A stretch of 64,000 nucleotides of DNA from Enterococcus sp. 5H (GCF_028128615.1 NZ_AMDP01000021.1:1-64000), one strand, 5' to 3'; shown: positions 35,236 through 45,069, numbered from the stretch's first letter. The notes: a model not told the origin generated them from the sequence alone. Translations and numbers: made by a program.

Positions 35236-35577
35236 ATGGCATTTAAAGAAAAAGCAACAGTAGAAGGTTCTGAAATATTTTATAAAGTGAATGAAAAAGC
35301 AAAAAAATACACATTGAAAGATAATGGATTTACTGAAACAAATTCAGGAAACTTCCAATTAATTCGTCCATTGGATGCAACACCCCAAAGTAAAGAAGGC
35401 TTTAAATTAAAAATCACAATTGCTGGCGATTTAAAAACATTAAAAATGTCAGTAACAACAGCCAATGGTTTAAAATCCATGAATATTTTTAAAAGTGAAA
35501 ACCATGCAATGAGCCAAGAGAAATTTTACTTTTTAATGGACGGTATGATTAGCCGCGATGTATTAGAAAAAGCGTAA
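35236..35577 (+). CDS. DUF1831 family protein
   Basis: A 113-residue soluble protein matching the Lactobacillales DUF1831 family (MAFKEKATVEGSEIFYKVNE...). No catalytic residues are evident; it has a beta-rich N-terminal half and a helical C-terminus. Its place between a cysteine desulfurase and mnmA is typical of the family and suggests a link to tRNA sulfur transfer. It has its own AGAGGTGG ribosome site and a terminator. Confidence 0.88.
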   Translation: MAFKEKATVEGSEIFYKVNEKAKKYTLKDNGFTETNSGNFQLIRPLDATPQSKEGFKLKITIAGDLKTLKMSVTTANGLKSMNIFKSENHAMSQEKFYFLMDGMISRDVLEKA

Positions 35578-35590
35578 TTGAATAATGAAA

Positions 35591-35632
35591 AATAGGACTC
35601 ATGCTTTCAGTAAGCGGGTCTTATTTTTTTAC
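35591..35632 (+). terminator. Terminator after the DUF1831 gene
   Basis: A 10-bp stem with G-U pairs (35591-35600/35616-35625) is followed by TTTTTTT. Confidence 0.75.
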
Positions 35633-35757
35633 CTTTGATTGTGTGTGAAGTTGACAGTCGATTTCAACCCCTTTACATCTTCTAAAATCCTAGTATAATA
35701 AGTATCACTGAAAAGTTACGACCTTCAAATCGTAGATGAGTTCAGAATCTAAATTGA

Positions 35758-36895
<1,138 letters not shown>

Positions 36896-36897
<2 letters not shown>

Positions 36898-36933
36898 AAA
36901 AACTGAGTAGGATTTTTCCTACTCAGTTTTTTT
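36896..36933. terminator. Bidirectional terminator between mnmA and the membrane-protein gene
   Basis: A perfect 17-bp stem (36896-36912/36917-36933) with A and T runs within the arms; it overlaps both stop codon regions. Confidence 0.9.
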
Positions 36934-37311
36934 ATCGGACTGTTGAATATAAGCCCGTGATTCTGGCGATACGATCAAATAACTAAGCGCAGCAAATTCA
37001 AGTACCCGAAAAGCCAGCATAATCATTTTTGGAAACATACTAACCATAATTGGCGGATAAAAATACTGAATAAAAATAAAAGGAATAAACAGAATAGCTA
37101 AATAATAGCCTCTTTTCCCACCAGTAATCAAGCCGGCAATTAGCACGATATAGATAAGAAAAATTAAAATTTGATACCAAACATCTGCACCAAATGTCCC
37201 GCCACCATTGATCAGCGTTTTTAAGGCAATAATTAAAGAAATAATGATTAAAATATTATTATATAGCAAAAAATAAATCGCAATTGAATTCCAAAATACA
37301 GGTTTTTTCAT
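36919..37311 (-). CDS. Small membrane protein, unknown
   Basis: A 130-residue protein with about four hydrophobic helices and a polar C-terminal tail (SRAYIQQSDKKTE). It has no recognisable motif. The start is placed at the ATG at 37311 behind AAAGGA (spacing somewhat long); an upstream TTG at 37359 would add 16 residues without a ribosome site. It stands alone between mnmA and the DUF1033 gene. Confidence 0.65.
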   Translation of the reverse strand: MKKPVFWNSIAIYFLLYNNILIIISLIIALKTLINGGGTFGADVWYQILIFLIYIVLIAGLITGGKRGYYLAILFIPFIFIQYFYPPIMVSMFPKMIMLAFRVLEFAALSYLIVSPESRAYIQQSDKKTE

Positions 37312-37529
37312 AAGTAAGAAACGTTCCTTTCTGTTCTTTTCATATTTTAGCAAATGCAATTTCGATAAGCAATGAATTATATGTGAATAAATTTAATCTT
37401 CAGATCCACTAATTTTATGTTAGAATAAACAACGATGAACCTCAGAATTATTTCACAAGCACTTATGTTGAAAGTTTTCACTTAAGTAGCTAGAATAACT
37501 CTTGTATAAAGAATTGGAGTGAGCTGTAA

Positions 37530-37895
37530 ATGTATCAAGTTATTACCATGTACGGCGATAATGAGCCTTGGTGGTTTTTTGAAGACTGGCAGGAAGACGT
37601 CGTGGAAGAAAAAACATTTAACTGTCTCGAAGATGCAGAACGTTATTACATAAAAAAATGGCAAGAACTTTCTTCTACTTACAAGTACATAAATACAAAA
37701 GTAAATTATTTGGCGGCTTTTTGGAATGAAGGCGATGAACGCTGGTGTGAAGAATGTGATGAAGATTTGCAACAGTACAAAGGATTAGCACTTTTGAAAG
37801 ATTATCAAGCAGTTACGTTTGAAAGTGGCGATGATTTCCATGAACGTCATAATGATTGTGCAAAACCAAAATGTTGTAAAACGAGCATTGTTTAG
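37530..37895 (+). CDS. DUF1033 family protein
   Basis: A 121-residue soluble acidic protein with the family start MYQVITMYGDNEPWWFFEDW and many Trp and Tyr residues. C-terminal cysteines (CEECDEDL, and CAKPKCCK at the end) could bind metal. The family occurs widely in Lactobacillales and has been seen near competence or DNA-uptake genes, but its function is unsettled. GGAGTGAGC precedes the ATG. Confidence 0.85.
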   Translation: MYQVITMYGDNEPWWFFEDWQEDVVEEKTFNCLEDAERYYIKKWQELSSTYKYINTKVNYLAAFWNEGDERWCEECDEDLQQYKGLALLKDYQAVTFESGDDFHERHNDCAKPKCCKTSIV

Positions 37896-37902
37896 AAAAG
37901 TC

Positions 37903-37957
37903 AAAAATAGAAGAGGCAAGTATTAGGTTCAACTAATTACTTACTCTTCTATTTTTT
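37903..37957. terminator. Bidirectional terminator
   Basis: A 13-bp stem AAAAATAGAAGAG/CTCTTCTATTTTT with imperfect inner pairing, between the convergent DUF1033 and DsbA-like genes. Confidence 0.85.
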
Positions 37958-37959
37958 GT

Positions 37960-38670
37960 TTAATCACACACCCATTTACCATCTTCCATATTACAAGCAC
38001 CATTTTCAGCTTGACTATTTTCAATAATTTCGATGACAGGTGATTCTTTTTCTTGAATTGTCTGAATCGCTTGGATAATTTGCTCGTAAGGTTGGGCACC
38101 GTTAATCAGATATTTGCCATTAACAATTAAGGCTGGAACACCAGTTAGCTGATAAGCATTTGCAAGCTGAAAATCTTTTTCAACCAAGCTAAGTGTAGTT
38201 GGATCATCAAACGCCTGCTGCCATTTTTCAGTATCGATCGAGCTATGTTGGATTACCGTTTTTATTACATTTAAGTCTTCAATATTTTGGCTGTTAACAA
38301 ATAAAGCTTCTTGTAAAGCGTCAAAGACTTCCCAATAGCCATTTTCTCCAGCTACCACACCCGCAGCTTTAGCGGCAAGTAACCCATTCTTCGACGTAGG
38401 AAAAAGAAAATCAGCTTCTTTCATTCCGTCGATATTAAAACGGTGGCGCTCATCATTTTGATTGGCGTGAACCCAATGAGATAATATTTCATTTTTTGCC
38501 TGCTCTCTAGAACCAAACATTTGAGCAAGGTTTTCAGGTTCCCAAGCAAGTGCAAATGAACGATGAACAATGTTTATATCTGGCATTTCCGCTTGAACTC
38601 GACGCATACGGTCTGACATAGGGAAACAAAAACTACAAATCACATCGTGAAAAAATTCAATAGTAATCAT
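37960..38670 (-). CDS. DsbA-family oxidoreductase (FrnE-like)
   Basis: A 236-residue cytoplasmic thioredoxin-fold protein with no signal peptide. The active-site CSFC (FFHDVICSFCFP) occupies the CxxC position and the cis-Pro loop is GVPALIVNGKYLI. A helical insertion lies between. Two C-terminal cysteines (GACNMEDGKWVCD) may act as an extra redox pair or metal site. FrnE-like proteins are disulfide isomerases or oxidative-stress proteins; the substrate is unknown. It starts at ATG 38670 behind AAGGAG. Confidence 0.85.
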   Translation of the reverse strand: MITIEFFHDVICSFCFPMSDRMRRVQAEMPDINIVHRSFALAWEPENLAQMFGSREQAKNEILSHWVHANQNDERHRFNIDGMKEADFLFPTSKNGLLAAKAAGVVAGENGYWEVFDALQEALFVNSQNIEDLNVIKTVIQHSSIDTEKWQQAFDDPTTLSLVEKDFQLANAYQLTGVPALIVNGKYLINGAQPYEQIIQAIQTIQEKESPVIEIIENSQAENGACNMEDGKWVCD

Positions 38671-38851
38671 AACTTCTCCTTTTATTAAGTATTTAACTTA
38701 CTAATAGTAAGTATATAGTTTTTGAATAGATATTTCAATAAGAATGGCTTAAGTAAGCAGCAATCACCTAATAGAATATGGTAAAATAGAGACATTGAAT
38801 ATGAAATAACTGAAATTTACATATGAAACAAGTTGAAAGTGAGTGAATAAT

Positions 38852-40933
38852 ATGGCGAATAAACAGCTGATAATTGCTGAAAAACCTAGTGTTGCCAAAG
38901 ATTTAAGCAAAGTACTGGGAGCTAATCAAAAAAATAAAAGTTATTATGAAGGACCCACTGTAATTGTTACGTGGGCATTGGGACATTTGTTAGGATTAAA
39001 AATGCCGGAAGATATCAATAAAGAATGGCAATCATGGCAAATGGAAACATTACCGATGGTGCCTAAAAATTTAGGAATTAAACCATTACCTAAAACCGGA
39101 CATCAATTAAAAGCGATCAAACAATTAGCTAACCGAAAAGATGTTTCAGAAGCTGTTATTGCAACTGATGCAGGACGTGAAGGGGAATTAGTTGCTCGCT
39201 GGATTTTAGAGTACGTACATTTCAATAAGCCAGTTAAACGTCTGTGGATTTCTTCGCAAACAGATAAAGCCATCAAAGACGGCTTCAAACAATTAAAACC
39301 TGCGAAAGAATACGATAATTTATACTATTCCGCATTGGCTCGCGCTAAAGCTGACTGGTTGGTAGGGCTAAATGTGACCCGCGCGTTAACAGTCAAATAT
39401 CAAGATAGCCTTTCTGCTGGACGTGTACAGACACCAACGCTTTCCTTAGTTCGTCAACAAGAAAAGAAAATCGAGAGCTTCCGCCCGCAAACCTATTTTT
39501 CAGTTGATTTACATGTAGAAAAAGAAAAAGCAAAACTAGTACAAAAAAATCCTTATGCCTTTAAAGAACGTAATGACGTTGAAGTATTTGTGAAGACACT
39601 TAGCCAAGGAAAAGGGAAAGTTACCGATATTGAAGAAAAAGCAAAATCTGAGCAAGCACCGTTACCCTATGATTTAACAGAAATTCAACGAGAGGCGAAC
39701 CAACGCTATCAATTTTCAGCTAAGAAAACATTATCATTGGTGCAAAGTCTCTATGAATTTCATAAAATCGTCACGTATCCAAGAACTGACAGCAAGTATC
39801 TAACAACCGATATGAGTGCAACCATGAAAGAACGCTTACAGGCAGTTAGTGATTTTGCCCCAGAAGTTAAAACATATATTAAAAATGGCGGACAAGTCAA
39901 ACTAACGAAGGTTTTCCAAAATGAAAAAGTTACCGATCACCATGCTTTAATTCCGACAGAGCAACGTCCACGCTATGAAAAACTAAGTGGGGATGAACAA
40001 AAAATCTACAATATGATTGTAACCCGCTTTTTAGGTTTATTTGCTGAACCGCATAAAACCAAACAAACGAAAGTAACGGTCAGCTTTGGCAAAGAACAAT
40101 TTATTTTCCGTCAAAGTAAAGTTGAAGTTGCTGGCTGGAAGCAAGAAAAAGAAGCGATTGCTTCAACGATTGACTGGAAAATGGGCATGGTTGTCGCACC
40201 TAATTTTACCATTAATAAAGAACTCACAGCACCGCCAAAACCTTTAACAGAAGGCAGTTTGCTAGGATTAATGGAAAAACACAGTCTGGGAACACCTGCC
40301 ACTCGTGCAGAAATCATTGAAAAACTGATTAAATCAGAATTAATGGAACGAACAACAAGTGGACTAATGGTTTCACCAAAAGGAAAACAATTACTAGAAC
40401 TAGTTAATCCTTCATTAGTGACACCTGAACTAACCGAAAAATGGGAAAAAACACTTGAAGCAATCGCTAAAGGAAAACAAAGCAGTACTGTTTTCCTAAA
40501 AGAAATCGAGCAAGACACGAAAAAATTAGTAAATGAAATCAAACAAAGCGAAAGCAAATACCAAGATTTTTCAATCACACAAAAGAAATGCCCAGATTGC
40601 GGGTCAAACTTACGTGAAAAAAATACCAAAGATGGCAAAATCTATGTTTGTACCAATCAAGATTGTAATTACCGCAGAAGAAAAGATCCGAAAGTTTCTA
40701 ACCATCGCTGTTCTCAATGTCATCGAAAAATGGAAATTATCGACGGTAAAAACGGCGCGTACTTTAAATGTAAGTACTGCTCAATCACTGAAAAAGTCCA
40801 AGATAAAAAAGAGCGTAGTAAAAAGTTAACCAAGCATGAAGAACGTAAACTAATGAAAAAATATTCCCAAAAAAATGAACCAGAAGAAAGTGCATTAGCA
40901 CAAGCACTGAAAGCTGCGATGAAGCAAGATTAA
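38852..40933 (+). CDS. topB: DNA topoisomerase III
   Basis: A 693-residue type IA topoisomerase that relaxes or decatenates single-stranded or gapped DNA. The N-terminal TOPRIM domain has IIAEKPSVAKDLSK and the acidic ATDAGREGELVARWI. The catalytic Tyr309 is in VTYPRTDSKYL. The C-terminus holds a zinc-ribbon pair (CPDCGSNL...CTNQDC and CSQCHRKM...CKYC) and a Lys-rich tail. Such tails occur both in chromosomal TopB and in mobile-element copies; its codon use resembles neighbouring core genes. The start ATG at 38852 has AAAGTGAG at good spacing; a GTG at 38843 is less likely. Confidence 0.94.
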   Translation: MANKQLIIAEKPSVAKDLSKVLGANQKNKSYYEGPTVIVTWALGHLLGLKMPEDINKEWQSWQMETLPMVPKNLGIKPLPKTGHQLKAIKQLANRKDVSEAVIATDAGREGELVARWILEYVHFNKPVKRLWISSQTDKAIKDGFKQLKPAKEYDNLYYSALARAKADWLVGLNVTRALTVKYQDSLSAGRVQTPTLSLVRQQEKKIESFRPQTYFSVDLHVEKEKAKLVQKNPYAFKERNDVEVFVKTLSQGKGKVTDIEEKAKSEQAPLPYDLTEIQREANQRYQFSAKKTLSLVQSLYEFHKIVTYPRTDSKYLTTDMSATMKERLQAVSDFAPEVKTYIKNGGQVKLTKVFQNEKVTDHHALIPTEQRPRYEKLSGDEQKIYNMIVTRFLGLFAEPHKTKQTKVTVSFGKEQFIFRQSKVEVAGWKQEKEAIASTIDWKMGMVVAPNFTINKELTAPPKPLTEGSLLGLMEKHSLGTPATRAEIIEKLIKSELMERTTSGLMVSPKGKQLLELVNPSLVTPELTEKWEKTLEAIAKGKQSSTVFLKEIEQDTKKLVNEIKQSESKYQDFSITQKKCPDCGSNLREKNTKDGKIYVCTNQDCNYRRRKDPKVSNHRCSQCHRKMEIIDGKNGAYFKCKYCSITEKVQDKKERSKKLTKHEERKLMKKYSQKNEPEESALAQALKAAMKQD

Positions 40934-41209
40934 ACTGGAACGTTAGAGAAATGGAATTTTTATGTAGTATTAGTTTTCATTTTTATGAATATGGGACAAA
41001 ATTAAAAATTATTTCTGCTACGCACTTTAAATTCGAATAAACGGGAGAAGAAGCAACTCCTATACTTTGTTTCGAATGCTTTTACAAAAATCATGAACGA
41101 TTAAGTGAGTGTTAATAGCAAATTTCAATGGTATAGATTCGTTATCTGTTTCTTCATTAATTAATTTGTGCCGTACAAATTTTACAAGTAGAGAAGCCAA
41201 ATGCAAGAC

Positions 41210-41258
41210 CCAAAAGAGCCAGATCGGGGCAACCGAGCTGACTCTTTTTTTATCGGAA
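41210..41258. terminator. Terminator-like hairpin in the topB downstream region
   Basis: An imperfect 13-position stem (AGAGCCAGATCGG with CCGAGCTGACTCT, two mismatches) with loop GGCAA is followed by TTTTTTT on the plus strand; on the minus strand it lies after the small hydrophobic ORF. Confidence 0.65.
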
Positions 41259-41322
41259 ATTACAAAATAAACGTGAAGCTAGCTGTCTTTTTGTCCTTAG
41301 AATTTAGCTATTTATTAATGCG

Positions 41323-41385
41323 TTAGACAATTAAATTGATAAAGATTCCAAGTAAGACGTCAAATAGGGAAATCAAACGAATCAC
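41323..41385 (-). CDS. 20-codon hydrophobic peptide (candidate small membrane or toxin peptide)
   Basis: On the minus strand AAAAAAGGAGATCATC leads to a GTG start and 20 sense codons ending TAA. The peptide reads MIRLISLF, DVLLGIF, INLIV. It is almost entirely hydrophobic with one Arg and one Asp, a size and character seen in type I toxins (Ibs-like) and PSM-like peptides. The ribosome site is excellent. A hairpin terminator lies about 65 bases downstream. No relative is recognised and an antisense partner was not identified. Confidence 0.4.
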   Translation of the reverse strand: MIRLISLFDVLLGIFINLIV

Positions 41386-41574
41386 GATGATCTCCTTTTT
41401 TGCTGAATATATCATCATAGAAGTTAAGTAAATCAGTGATTAAAAATTACCATAAAGCCAGCCGTATTCCAATTTATGAGTTATTGTTGGATTCGTTTTT
41501 TGTAATTATATAAAACTAAATGTTTTATATAACGAACTTTTGTGCTATAATTTATTTTTAAAGGAGTGAATATT

Positions 41575-41934
41575 TTGGAGAGAATTTTTAATAAGACACC
41601 TTTTGAAGTAGAGTCTTTGGTTTACGCTATTCTTTTCTTGATTGTACTGACAATCACTATTTTTGTTACTGGTCTTATAATTGATCACTTCAGAAAAGAC
41701 AAGTATAAGGTTAACAAGGTTTACTACCGTACTCTTAGCAATAATGTTGGTGGTGGAGAAGAGTATTACTACAGGTATTGGGCATGGCAACCAAATAAAA
41801 GGAAATTTTATACAAGAACTTTATTGGAGCAACATGGAATTAATCGACCCTATTTCAGAAAAGCAATGCAAAATAAAAAGTTAAAAAAGAGTGTGCTTCC
41901 GTTTAGAAGAGAAATTTATGGAAAAGCTCAATAG
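41575..41934 (+). CDS. Membrane-anchored protein, unknown
   Basis: A 119-residue protein with one helix near the N-terminus (VYAILFLIVLTITIFVTGLI) followed by a basic, Tyr/Arg/Lys-rich cytoplasmic part with no recognised motif. The start is placed at TTG 41575, 8 bases after AAGGAG; the GTG at 41566 overlaps the ribosome site. AT-rich with many AAA codons, unlike neighbouring core genes, consistent with transferred DNA. Confidence 0.6.
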   Translation: MERIFNKTPFEVESLVYAILFLIVLTITIFVTGLIIDHFRKDKYKVNKVYYRTLSNNVGGGEEYYYRYWAWQPNKRKFYTRTLLEQHGINRPYFRKAMQNKKLKKSVLPFRREIYGKAQ

Positions 41935-42037
41935 TTATTTAATTAATTACGTATACAAAAAAATTAAGTAGTATTGTCAATATGTTTTTTGATATATCTA
42001 GTTAGTGAAAAATAAAAATTTTATTGGAGGAACAATA

Positions 42038-42205
42038 ATGGCAAATGTAAAATACATTGGAAATGATACCAAAAAATCAGAAAAAGGAAAGATTCATACT
42101 AGAAATGGGAATTATACTGCATGTGGTGCTCGAATAGACGATAACCCGCAAGATTGGGTATCAACAGCTCAATCTATCACGTGTGAAAAAAAAGGATGTA
42201 AGTAA
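42038..42205 (+). CDS. 55-residue three-Cys protein, unknown
   Basis: A small soluble basic protein. The pattern TACGARIDDNPQDWVST then ITCEKKGCK gives C-x24-C-x4-C, a partial zinc-ribbon-like layout that recalls small proteins with 'CG..I..W..TC..C' motifs. Strong GGAGGAAC site before ATG 42038. The open frame extends upstream to 42005 without a ribosome site. Function unknown. Confidence 0.6.
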   Translation: MANVKYIGNDTKKSEKGKIHTRNGNYTACGARIDDNPQDWVSTAQSITCEKKGCK

Positions 42206-42314
42206 TCTAAAGCAAATAATATAATTTACTAACGCAATAATAAAGTGTTCGGCAGTACTGCTTAAGTTTTTTGTTCTATAAAAATTCATGCAACTTAGAA
42301 GTAGACATCTAAAT

Positions 42315-42356
42315 AAAAACCGAAATCTTAGTAGTTCAAGATTTCGGTTTTTTGTT
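42315..42356. terminator. Terminator, bidirectional
   Basis: A perfect 15-bp stem (42315-42329/42338-42352) with AAAAA and TTTTTT ends, between the convergent 42038 and 42404 genes. Confidence 0.9.
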
Positions 42357-42403
42357 TTGATTAGAGAAAATTGCTATTTTACTATAGATCATGTGCCCCA
42401 AAA

Positions 42404-42817
42404 TTAAGTAACAGCCTCACACATACCACTTGCTTCGAGGACACTGTTTCTCATTACAGACACTTCATGAGAAAAGGAAGTACCTGCTTGACCTTTGACC
42501 ATATCAGGTGCGTTTTGAACGAATGTTTCCACACTGCTCCCTAGCTCAAACTGTTCACTTATAATCTTATTTTGCATTTGAGCGGCTTCTTCCTTTAGAG
42601 GATTAATTACACTGGCGCATTTTGCCTGTAATGCTATTTTTTGTAGTCTTTTTTTCTCTAATTTTTGGTATTGTTCTAGTTGAATCTTATAAAGTGTAAT
42701 TGTAGCGGTGCTCGGTTCTTTTAGACTGGATTCAAAACTAATTTTCTGCTGTAAATTTGAAATAACATCACTGGAAGATTCACCGCCAATAGCTAAATCC
42801 ATACCGGGTAAATTCAT
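42404..42817 (-). CDS. Small helical partner of the lipase (candidate type VII accessory protein)
   Basis: A 137-residue protein, predicted almost wholly alpha-helical, with no signal peptide. The central stretch (LEQYQKLEKKRLQKIALQAK) is coiled-coil-like. It begins 15 bases after the lipase stop with AAGGAGAG, so the two are co-transcribed. Size, helicity and pairing with a putative type VII lipase suggest a WXG100-like or LXG-associated targeting partner, by analogy with the accessory proteins of S. aureus TslA. No WXG motif is present, so this is inference. Confidence 0.6.
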   Translation of the reverse strand: MNLPGMDLAIGGESSSDVISNLQQKISFESSLKEPSTATITLYKIQLEQYQKLEKKRLQKIALQAKCASVINPLKEEAAQMQNKIISEQFELGSSVETFVQNAPDMVKGQAGTSFSHEVSVMRNSVLEASGMCEAVT

Positions 42818-42832
42818 TTTATCTCTCCTTAT

Positions 42833-43969
42833 TTAAAAACTTGTAGCAATTTGTTCATCTGAAGCTTTAGCTTTAACAGCTGCCATGCGTAAACTTTGAG
42901 CAAATTCCCCTAAATTATCGCCAATTGACACCATTTTTGACTTTAACTCGCTGACAACTTCTGGATTGTGGGCGTAGTACTGATCTCCTTTGGAATATGG
43001 CGCAACCGCTTTTAAAATATCTTGAATTTCATGATCTTCCAATTCAGAATAAGCACCGCCACTGGCTTCACTTCGGATATGTTTTTGTAACGCCATTATT
43101 TCTTCTCCTTCGTCCCACTCATACTGTTCAATTGTTTTTTTGATCCCTAATGCTGTACTTTTCATATCGTCATACTGCGCAGCTGTAGCTCGGAGTAAGG
43201 TTGGAGCAAACAAGAGCATAATACTCCCATCTCCATTAAACATCTCTAGAAAAGTATCCGTAGGGTGCCCACCTAACGTTAATAAACTCATAATAAACGT
43301 TTCTAATTCTTTATTGCTTTTTGTGTACACTCTTCGGCCTACTAAAGGCATACCAAATTGATCGAAGTTTCCGACACTATCATTCATGTGTGTATAGTTG
43401 GTAATTTTATCCGTAGCATGTCCGGCATCAACCCAGTTTTTGGCTGTTTCACTTAATAAGCGATAAATATTAGGCGCAGAAAAAACGGTGGCATATTCTC
43501 CAAATTCAGCAGCGACATAAGAAGCTAAGCCAGCACCTAGACTGTGGCCAGTATAATCAAAGGTTGCATTCTTGAATCGAGGATCTTTTTTTACTTGTTC
43601 CGCAAAATCTAAAGCGGTATCAAATTGGCTTTTAACTTGAACAGGAAAACGTATCGTTGTTCCTGGAACGGTTACTGTGCTGAATTTATTTTTTTGACCT
43701 AAGGTAACTTGCTGGATATCAGCACTTAAATCTCCGTCCAGATCTGCAAGATTGGTTCCTTTATACGAAATCGTGATATTGGACATATCAGGGGTTCCAT
43801 TGACGATTGGGGCAATAGCAATCCCTTCTGCTCCATTTTTATCTGGATTGTTTAGCACAGAGACAATTTCATATTGCTTTCCTCCAAACCCTTCAATTTG
43901 TTCTCCAATTTTTAATCCTTGGTAAGCTCCAGTAGTTATTTCAAAAAAATCTTTATCCTTCTTGCTCAT
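42833..43969 (-). CDS. Lipase-fold protein, candidate type VII secreted toxin (TslA-like)
   Basis: A 378-residue protein with a lipase class 3/Mbeg1-like alpha-beta hydrolase domain at the N-terminus: a DYTGHSLGAG elbow with nucleophile Ser143, a probable acid Asp197 (HMNDSVGNFD) and a probable His235 (LGGHPTD). Residues about 255-378 are helical (DDMKSTALGIKKTIEQYEWD...LRMAAVKAK), resembling an export domain placed at the C-terminus, the 'reverse' order known for S. aureus TslA. There is no Sec signal. Adjacent DUF1433 genes, the family of TslA immunity, support the assignment. The start is at ATG 43969 behind AAGGAG; the frame extends to 44023 without a site. No type VII core genes are in the window. 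Confidence 0.75.
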   Translation of the reverse strand: MSKKDKDFFEITTGAYQGLKIGEQIEGFGGKQYEIVSVLNNPDKNGAEGIAIAPIVNGTPDMSNITISYKGTNLADLDGDLSADIQQVTLGQKNKFSTVTVPGTTIRFPVQVKSQFDTALDFAEQVKKDPRFKNATFDYTGHSLGAGLASYVAAEFGEYATVFSAPNIYRLLSETAKNWVDAGHATDKITNYTHMNDSVGNFDQFGMPLVGRRVYTKSNKELETFIMSLLTLGGHPTDTFLEMFNGDGSIMLLFAPTLLRATAAQYDDMKSTALGIKKTIEQYEWDEGEEIMALQKHIRSEASGGAYSELEDHEIQDILKAVAPYSKGDQYYAHNPEVVSELKSKMVSIGDNLGEFAQSLRMAAVKAKASDEQIATSF

Positions 43970-44028
43970 TATCGTTCTCCTTATGTTATACTTATGTTTA
44001 GTTATGAAATAAAAAGGACACAAAGACT

Positions 44029-44490
44029 ATGAAAACTAGGTATAAATTTTTAATCGGGATAGGAATAATATTAATAGGAGTGGCAGCAATGAATTATTAC
44101 AGCTATAAGGACTACATGGACAAACAAAAAGAGCGCATCGAGTTATTCTTTAACTATAACTATAATGATATTAATTCACTTACTTTCACTGAAACAAAAA
44201 AAAATCCTATGGGTTCACTAGATTTCTACGGCTATTTTAATTCAGACAAATCAAATCGATTTATAGGAAGTGTAATGCCTTATGACAAAGAATTTGAAAG
44301 AAATAATGTAATGAATGGTGAGTTTGCAAGAGCAAATACTAAATTTGAGAATGGAAAAACGTATACTGTTTCTGAAATAGAGAAGATTCAACGAAAGGAA
44401 CGTCGAGAAAAAAGAGAAGAAAGTTCTGACTCTTGGTTCTCAGATTCTTCCAAAGCATCAGGTGTGGATAATTACTTAACTAAATTTTGA
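44029..44490 (+). CDS. DUF1433 protein, candidate immunity to the lipase (copy 1)
   Basis: A 153-residue protein with an N-terminal helix (residues 5-24, FLIGIGIILIGVAAM) and an extracytoplasmic DUF1433 domain: KERIELFFNYNYNDINSLTF then TETKKNPMGSLDFYGYFN. DUF1433 includes TilA, which blocks type VII lipase TslA in S. aureus. TilA is a lipoprotein; here there is no lipobox, so the helix should act as a signal anchor. It is divergent from the lipase, with its start 59 bases from the lipase start, so the two promoters overlap. A short terminator follows. Confidence 0.82.
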   Translation: MKTRYKFLIGIGIILIGVAAMNYYSYKDYMDKQKERIELFFNYNYNDINSLTFTETKKNPMGSLDFYGYFNSDKSNRFIGSVMPYDKEFERNNVMNGEFARANTKFENGKTYTVSEIEKIQRKERREKREESSDSWFSDSSKASGVDNYLTKF

Positions 44491-44512
44491 AGAGCCTAGT
44501 GCTCTTTTTTAG
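44490..44512 (+). terminator. Terminator after DUF1433 copy 1
   Basis: AAGAGC/GCTCTT around CTAGT (44490-44506), followed by TTTT. Short but well formed. Confidence 0.6.
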
Positions 44513-44540
44513 TATCAACCTTAGTTACTCAGATAAAACA

Positions 44541-44616
44541 GAAATATTGGAAATATCAGAGATTCCATTAACGATAGGTCCAACAGCAGTTTTGTCTACC
44601 CATTTTTATCCGTCTT
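44541..44616 (-). pseudogene. Remnant of a second lipase N-terminus
   Basis: On the minus strand this segment aligns with lipase codons for residues about 43-67. GATAAAAATGGG is preserved, followed by an in-frame TAG. After a frame change it reads AVGPIVNGISDISNIS, against AIAPIVNGTPDMSNIT in the intact gene. It lies in the same orientation as the intact lipase and just upstream of the second DUF1433 gene, mirroring the intact arrangement. It is a decayed duplicate. Confidence 0.75.
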
Positions 44617-44679
44617 ACTAATTTATTGTTATCTTTATGTTATACTTATATTATTATGCTAAAAAAGGACACGAAGACT

Positions 44680-45069
44680 ATGAAAACTAGGTATAAATTT
44701 TTAATTGGGTTAGGAATTATAATACTCGGGATAAAGGGATTAAATTACTACAACTATAATAACTACAAGGCAAAACAAAAGATGCGAATCGAGTTATTCT
44801 TTCACTATAATTACAACAATATTGATTCACTTACCTTTACTAAAACAAAAAAAAATCCAATGGGGACATTAGTTTTTTCTGGTTATTTTAATGATGATAA
44901 AGAAAATGATTTTACAGCAGATGTTATGCCTTATCAAAAAGAATTTGAAGGTAATATTACAATTAATGGCACATTTGATACAGAGAATGCTAAATTTGAG
45001 AATGAAAAAACGTATTCTGTTTCTGAAATCGAGAAGATTCAACAAAAGGAACATCCAGAAAAAGAGTAG
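44680..45069 (+). CDS. DUF1433 protein, candidate immunity (copy 2, truncated C-terminus)
   Basis: A 129-residue paralogue of copy 1. It has the same ribosome site and start context (GGACACGAAGACTATGAAAACTAGG in parts), the same anchor helix (FLIGLGIIILGIKGL) and conserved KTKKNPMGTLVFSGYFN and KTYSVSEIEKIQ. It stops at TAG 45067-45069, while the sequence beyond (45070-45110) still resembles the last part of copy 1, so a frameshift and stop have shortened it. The DUF1433 core is intact and the product may still work. The start is ATG 44680, not the upstream 44626. Confidence 0.8.
   Translation: MKTRYKFLIGLGIIILGIKGLNYYNYNNYKAKQKMRIELFFHYNYNNIDSLTFTKTKKNPMGTLVFSGYFNDDKENDFTADVMPYQKEFEGNITINGTFDTENAKFENEKTYSVSEIEKIQQKEHPEKE

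Larger units (their letters stand above)
40934..41574. other. Intergenic region after topB
   Basis: About 640 bases with no protein gene longer than 20 codons that has a ribosome site. It contains a terminator hairpin (41210-41260), a 20-codon minus-strand ORF (41323-41385) and TGGGACAAAA-type sequence (40991-41000) resembling an enterococcal intergenic repeat end. It marks the left edge of the accessory-looking region. Confidence 0.5.

Noticed and set aside
41545-41790. Minus-strand frame opposite the 41575 gene
   Set aside because: It is antisense to a plus-strand frame with a good ribosome site and signal-anchor-like N-terminus, and has no start context of its own.
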